Assembly (NCBI GenBank): GCA_025449115.1
Contig: JAHLKC010000269.1
Coordinates: 1 to 25,418, forward strand
Direction: 5' to 3'
DNA: 25,418 bases
Source of the DNA: Chytridium lagenaria
Lineage: Eukaryota; Chytridiomycota; Chytridiomycetes; Chytridiales; Chytridiaceae
Below, piece by piece: positions 20,619 through 25,418 of this stretch (positions are counted from its first letter, which is position 1; every line of letters begins with the position of its first letter). The notes beneath the pieces were generated by a model. It did not search any database and had not been told where the DNA came from. It saw only the letters and a program-made list of their open reading frames with translations. The position numbers and the translations under genes were made by a program.

Positions 20619-23600
20619 TCACCGCTGCCCAAACCTCCCACCCCCATACAAATTCGAACCCAATAATGCCGGATTTGCATTTTGGAGTTGCGCCAGTATA
20701 TTCTGGATATTATTGACTTGGGCTGCACCCAACATGGGTTGCTGCTGGACGGGTTGTTGCTGATGCTGGAGTTGCGCGAGAAGCGCTGAGACGGATGACG
20801 TTGGTGGGGCCAAGGTTGATGCGGCGGATTGGAGATTTGATAAGGCAGCGAGGGACGCAAAGATGTTTGCGGTCGGGGCGGGAGCGTTTGACAATGGGGG
20901 TGTGTAGGGAAGCGAGGAAGTGAGGGGTAGGGAGGGGATGGTGGGAATCATGGGTGCGACGGGTGCAGGTGGTTTCATGGCAGGTTCGGGAGCTACAATG
21001 GCAAGAATTTTGTTAGTTATCGATATTACTTCGAAACACAGCGAAGCTGATAGGAGAGATAACTCACCATGCTTCTTCCTTGACTCATGTGCTGATTTCG
21101 AGCTCCTCTTTGCAGAACTTCTCTCGGCTTTCATCGAAGTTTTTACAAAAAAGTTCTTATCCAAGATGACCACCCCAAAAATGCAATCATAACTCCTCTG
21201 TCCAACATCCACATTACAATTCTTCAACACAGTTATCATTTCAGGTACAGACTCCCCCGCCTTTATAGGCACCAAATACATATCCTTTACGCTAATATAA
21301 TTCTGTCCAACAACCGCATACCGATTCTTATCATAAAAGTAATCAAACAACGCCTTGAATCCTTCACGGTTTTTCTCAGCATCTTCAGAAGTCTCGTCGG
21401 GTCTGAATTCAACGGCTACAATTTCTTTTGACGGGGATTGACGTTGCAAACCAACATAGTCTTTCGCACGACGCGTGTCAATGCGGCCTTCAATCGTAAC
21501 GGTGGGCGGAGGATATCTTCCCAAACTTTATGGGCTCCAACATCACGACCGGCAATTTGGCGGCTTTTGCCATTAAACATGCCGACACTGGCCATCCGGA
21601 TGATCCCGTTCCAGATGTGGCGGCTTGGGGAGGGGGAGGTGGCATGTCAAGGTCGACGAGAGGTGACCGGGAGGGCGAGTAGATGGGGGTGATGGTGTCA
21701 TCGGCAAATCCTTCGTCTGCAGCTTCTTCCCATGTAGAGGTGAAGTCGACGGGAGACCGCACGACAGGGTTTGAGTAGTCATGATCAACATGCATGTCAA
21801 CGTCGTAAGGTGCGTCCTCTTGAACTCGGGATTTCTTTGACTCGCGATCATCGAAACTATCATTATGGTCGGGCGAACGTTTGACAGTAGTGGTACCTCC
21901 CATCTTTGCAAGAAGATCATCGAGAGAATGAAAAGGTTTTTGCTCTCCAACTGGAGAAGGGCTACGTAACTTCTCCACAAGACGCGCCAGACCACGCGTA
22001 GCCGGTACACCGTAGATACGGTCTGCCTCAGCATTGGAAGCAGAGGTATCTTTAATCGGAGCAACAGCTGGGTCTGACATTGAAATCTCCACCTCCCCCT
22101 TGTGGGTTTTCTTGAATAGAGCTGGGGCGACATCTTTTGGTTTTTATTGCGTTACGAATACCCTCTAAGCGAATTGCCTCTGACTTAGCCTTAATCTCCT
22201 CGTTGGCCAAATCCTCAGCTTCAAGGCGAACAAGGACATCTGCGGAAAGCGCACCGATAGCAATGCGCTTCCTCAAACTTAAATTCAGCTTGTCTTTTAA
22301 GTTAAACTGCAAGGTCCTAAACTTGCCCTTGTACTAGAAAAGAGAAAGTTAGCATGGGCCGCCCAAGTTAAATGTAACGAAATAAATGCTAAGTACCTTT
22401 TCGCCGCAGGACCGCCTATGTCCACGAATACCATCTGACAAAAGTCAAAAAGTTCATCTTCGACCTGAGCCGCAAATGATGCGGGGTCAATTTTATTGAC
22501 ATCCTTCTCCAACAACGCCGACTGCAACTCTGGATCCACAAGTATCGCCGAAAAAGTGTCGGTAAAAGCCTTCCTGACAGCTGATCTGACCTTGTCGCGC
22601 TGCCACGCCGTAGAATCGGGCCCAACATCAGATTCTCCAGGTCTTGGGGTTGATGCCTCATAGCCGGGCGTTGAGGGAAGTGAAGTGACAGAAGTGACAG
22701 AAGCCTTTCTTTCCAAAGGATTTACAGAGAAGCTATGTCTCTTTGAGCTACTCGCAGGAGCTACTGTGGGTGGTTGGATGACCTGCTTGCCGTGCACCCA
22801 GAAAGTTGCAGGTGAGACGGCCTCCGCCGTCTTTGGAGCAGCACGACGTGCAGATGAGGGTCGTTGTGTTGCCTGTTGTTGACGTCGTTGATGTGTGCCA
22901 TAGTTCAATAATTGAATTTTCAAAGGGAGAAAATATTCCAATGTGATTGGTTGAAGCCAAAAAAAATGAGAGAAATTGTTACAGGGCAAAAGAGGTGGTG
23001 GATGGTGGGATGATGGGACGGACGATGGTTCAGGTTGAGGTTGAGGTTAAGAGCAGGTCAAAGTAAAAAGTTGGGCATCGGCAAACATGTGTTAGTACCC
23101 AAATCAATAAGCGGGATAACGATGCGAGGAGAACTTGAGAAATGGAAAAATGCATTACCTTGGATGGTGCTGTTGTGGCAACAGTAATAGGGTCAGGCCT
23201 CGATGCCTTCAAACGAGCCTCCGCATCTGCCTTCTCTCTACGGATGCGAGCAGCCTCAGCCTGCTGACGTCTCCCTACGACGAAAAGTTACTAAATACAC
23301 TGTCCATTATCGTCATTAAGGTGAGTTAAAGAACGGCCGTAAGGTGGAAATTGAAGATCTAGACGAGACGACATGCTTGTCTTTAAGCATAACAGAACGA
23401 GGTGGGAAATGGTTTATTTCCTCCAATCCATCACGGTCTGCCTGGCTGTCATGTAGCAAGCCTACACTAGCGATAAAAAGTAGTGGATAAAACACCACAT
23501 TTGAAAAACGTAGTATTTCGAATGTAATCGTTCTCAATTTCAACGCAAATACAATGGACGTATCGTATATCGCATGCATCGCCAAAATAGTATTTGAAAT

Positions 23601-24586
23601 ATAGTAATCTGCCATAACGAAGAGAAACGGGAAAATGGAGAAGAACAGAAAGAAACATGGCACTTACTCTCTTCCAGCAAGACTTCATTCTCCTTCCTAA
23701 CTTCAGCGCACTCCTCACATTCATAAGAAGGAATTTCTCTCGCCATCTTTTCTGTAATTCCAATACAAGAACCATGATACCTTACAAACATCAGTATAAA
23801 AAACGGCCTTTTATCACCCACCAGTCTTTACAAGAATCACACTGAATCATAAACTTTCCGTTATCAGTTTTCCGGCACAAACAATAAACCCTCTCCCCTG
23901 CTTCATTATACGGCTGCTTCCTCTGCCTCACAATCTTCTTTACAACAACAGGACCATCCAATAACGCTTTGTAATCAACGGGTGCTTTGTTCGCATTCCT
24001 TGAGGGCCGTCGACCTTGCGATTGATCAATGGCGTTTCCGCCGGGACAATCGCTTCGCTCGGACCAACGACATCGGATACCTGTACAGCAGCAATCGTCT
24101 TAATAGTAGAGTCCTGCTTCCATCCTCAGTGGATGTGGCAATGACTTCAGATTCGTCGTCATCACTGTCCTGCTCAGCGTTCGACATCTCGTCATCTTCA
24201 TCCGCGGCCGCCATTTCCTCCTCTTGCTCAGATTCAACGTAATCCTCGTCATCCACCAAAGCTATGACATCGAGCCCAGCTTCCTCTGCAGCAGCACACA
24301 CTTCTTCCTCTTCATCTTCATCTTCTTCTTCTTCGTCAACGTCAAAAGGCTCGTCGTCGTCAACTGCAGTTTTCTTAAGCGTGGTTGTGGTGCTTGGCCT
24401 GGATATTGCTTGATTCAAATCCAGCCCCACCCAAACACCCTCGAGACCGCCAGCGGCCGCAGGGATAACGGTAGAGTCCAGCACCTCCATATCGACGTCA
24501 ATAATGGCTAATGATACTGGCAGCTTGTGGTTCTTGCGTAGGTGGTCTGATGTGCCGTTGCTGCGAGTGGTTGAAGTCAGCATCAC
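20619..24586 (-). CDS. Bye1-like transcription regulator (PHD, TFIIS-like, SPOC)
   Basis: Reading on the minus strand: an acidic N-terminus (24586-24026), a PHD finger in two exons (VYCLCRKTDNGKFMIQCDSC, then YHGSCIGITEKM and YECEEC, split by intron 23781-23821), a basic coiled segment (RRQQAEAARIRREKADAEA, 23274-23159), a TFIIS-central-like domain (22800-22137; DKVRSAVRKAF, KYKGKFRTLQFNLKDK), a linker, and a SPOC domain (21590-21150; MFNGKSRQIAGRDVGAHKVW, VTIEGRIDTRRAKDY) ending in a Pro/Gln-rich tail. This domain order is that of yeast Bye1, which binds H3K4me3 through its PHD and RNA polymerase II through the TFIIS-like domain, so a nuclear elongation role is inferred. Introns 23275-23667 (393 nt) and 22873-23158 (286 nt) are long for this region; 20993-21067 has no in-frame stop. 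One-base breaks lie near 24105, 24013, 22398, 21584 and 21505, and one of opposite sign near 22140. The start codon is uncertain. Confidence 0.88.
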
Positions 24587-24858
24587 TCGTCAAAGCGCCA
24601 CCTTTTGCTTTTTTTCTCTCAAAAAGATTTTTTCGCAGTTCGTTGCACATAATGCTTTCTCGACACTACTTCGTGATCTTCAGAAACAAAACCACAAAGT
24701 TGATACAAACAAAATGATATCAAAAGGCAACAGCAAAAGCAATAAGCAGCGCATAGAGTACATGAAACATCAACACTGGTTTGCAGCTATGTAATATACG
24801 TAAAGTTCACGGTAAATCATCATCATCACAACAGAGCAGCAACAACAAATGGAAAGGC
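24587..24858. other. Intergenic between the GalE-like 3' end and the Bye1-like 5' end
   Basis: About 270 bp that must hold the terminator of the epimerase gene and the promoter of the Bye1-like gene, both on the minus strand. A/T-rich, with CAG/CAA-rich patches; no TATA box is evident. Confidence 0.5.
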
Positions 24859-25418
24859 TCAAGCATGAGGGTATCCCTTGGGATGAGTCTGATGCCACTT
24901 CCACGCAGACCCAACAATATCCTCAACAGATTTGTACTTCCTCGTCCATCCAAGAACCTGTTCAGCCCTCACAGACGACGCAATAAGCGCATCAGGGTCT
25001 CCGGGACGCCTGAGAAAAGACAATGTTAGGAATATCCTTTTACAAAGTAATAACGAAATAAAAGGCGAATTTACCTGGGCTTGATCTCAGCAGGAATCGG
25101 GTGTCCGGTGACCTTGCGAGCGTCCACAATTTCCTTCACAGTGTATCCTTTTCCAGACCCAAGGTTGAAGCGGTTGCTAACATTAGTCTTGACGAGATAT
25201 CCAATAGCACCGATATGGGCCTGCGCGATATCGGTCACGTGAACGTAATCACGAATGCATGTTCCATCGTGAGTGTTGTAATCATCGCCAAAGATAAAGA
25301 TCTTTTTCCCTCTTTCCAAGAGGAACCTAAAACAATGATTAGTCCTGGAAATGAGGGAGGCTTGCAAACCTGAAGGATAAGGGGGATAAGATGCGTTTCG
25401 TCAGCATGGTCCTCGCCA
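24859..25418 (-). CDS. UDP-glucose 4-epimerase, 3' part (start beyond the window)
   Basis: Short-chain dehydrogenase/reductase family enzyme that interconverts UDP-glucose and UDP-galactose with NAD+ (Leloir pathway, cytosol). Exons on the minus strand are 25418-25370, 25326-25075 and 25009-24859, with introns 25369-25327 and 25074-25010. The visible C-terminal half carries [35 protein letters not shown] (the DGTCxRDYxHV signature of GalE), [32 protein letters not shown] and ends [15 protein letters not shown]. The catalytic Tyr-x-x-x-Lys and the NAD-binding Rossmann motif lie in the missing N-terminal part. One base is missing in the T-run 25303-25307 (A-run on the coding strand), between GKREK and IFIFGDD. 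Intact otherwise. Confidence 0.95.

Noticed and set aside
1..25418. Bacterial contamination as source of CobT and GalE-like genes
   Set aside because: Both have spliceosomal introns at positions that keep conserved motifs in frame, and they sit between clearly fungal genes.

Overview
This looks like a nuclear segment from a filamentous fungus, most probably a basidiomycete. Every recognisable gene is split by many short GT-AG introns. The proteins are fungal types (an Msn5/exportin-5 karyopherin, a Bye1-type PHD-TFIIS-SPOC protein, a UDP-glucose 4-epimerase), and no bacterial operon structure, rRNA or tRNA is visible. I cannot name class or genus from the sequence alone.

Layout. Bases 1-498 hold a poorly resolved 3' gene end with an acidic tail. 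Bases 500-4890 are mostly non-genic, with a polypurine G-run block, two neighbouring palindromes, and a TATA/CCAAT promoter driving what looks like a spliced, repeat-containing transcript of doubtful coding capacity. Bases 5470-11263 carry a tandem family of three multi-pass membrane proteins: copies A and B look like expressed 7-TM-type genes and copy C is a decayed pseudogene. Bases 11877-12992 encode a secreted protein with two short proline motifs and about twelve copies of an 11-residue repeat (consensus DGEVNILPIxx). Bases 13508-18725 encode an exportin-5/Msn5 karyopherin in about 20 exons, with introns down to 33-41 nt. Bases 18845-20453 encode the most surprising gene: a helix-turn-helix DNA-binding-like domain fused in one reading frame to a full CobT domain, the cobalamin lower-ligand phosphoribosyltransferase. 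On the minus strand lie a Bye1-like transcription regulator (24586-20619) and the 3' part of a GalE-type UDP-glucose 4-epimerase (25418-24859).

Almost every gene, on both strands, contains single-base frame breaks. Most have the sign of one missing base and many lie in or beside homopolymers. Because they also hit invariant motifs (for example GxGELGxGNTT of CobT), they are more likely residual sequencing/assembly deletions than mass gene decay. Gene models here are therefore given as spans, with the breaks noted. Copy C of the membrane family is different: it has large internal deletions and many stops and is a real pseudogene.

The genes do not form an obvious pathway. Exportin-5 and the HTH-CobT gene are closely spaced head-to-tail (about 120-170 bp apart), and HTH-CobT and the Bye1-like gene converge tail-to-tail with 165 bp between stop codons.
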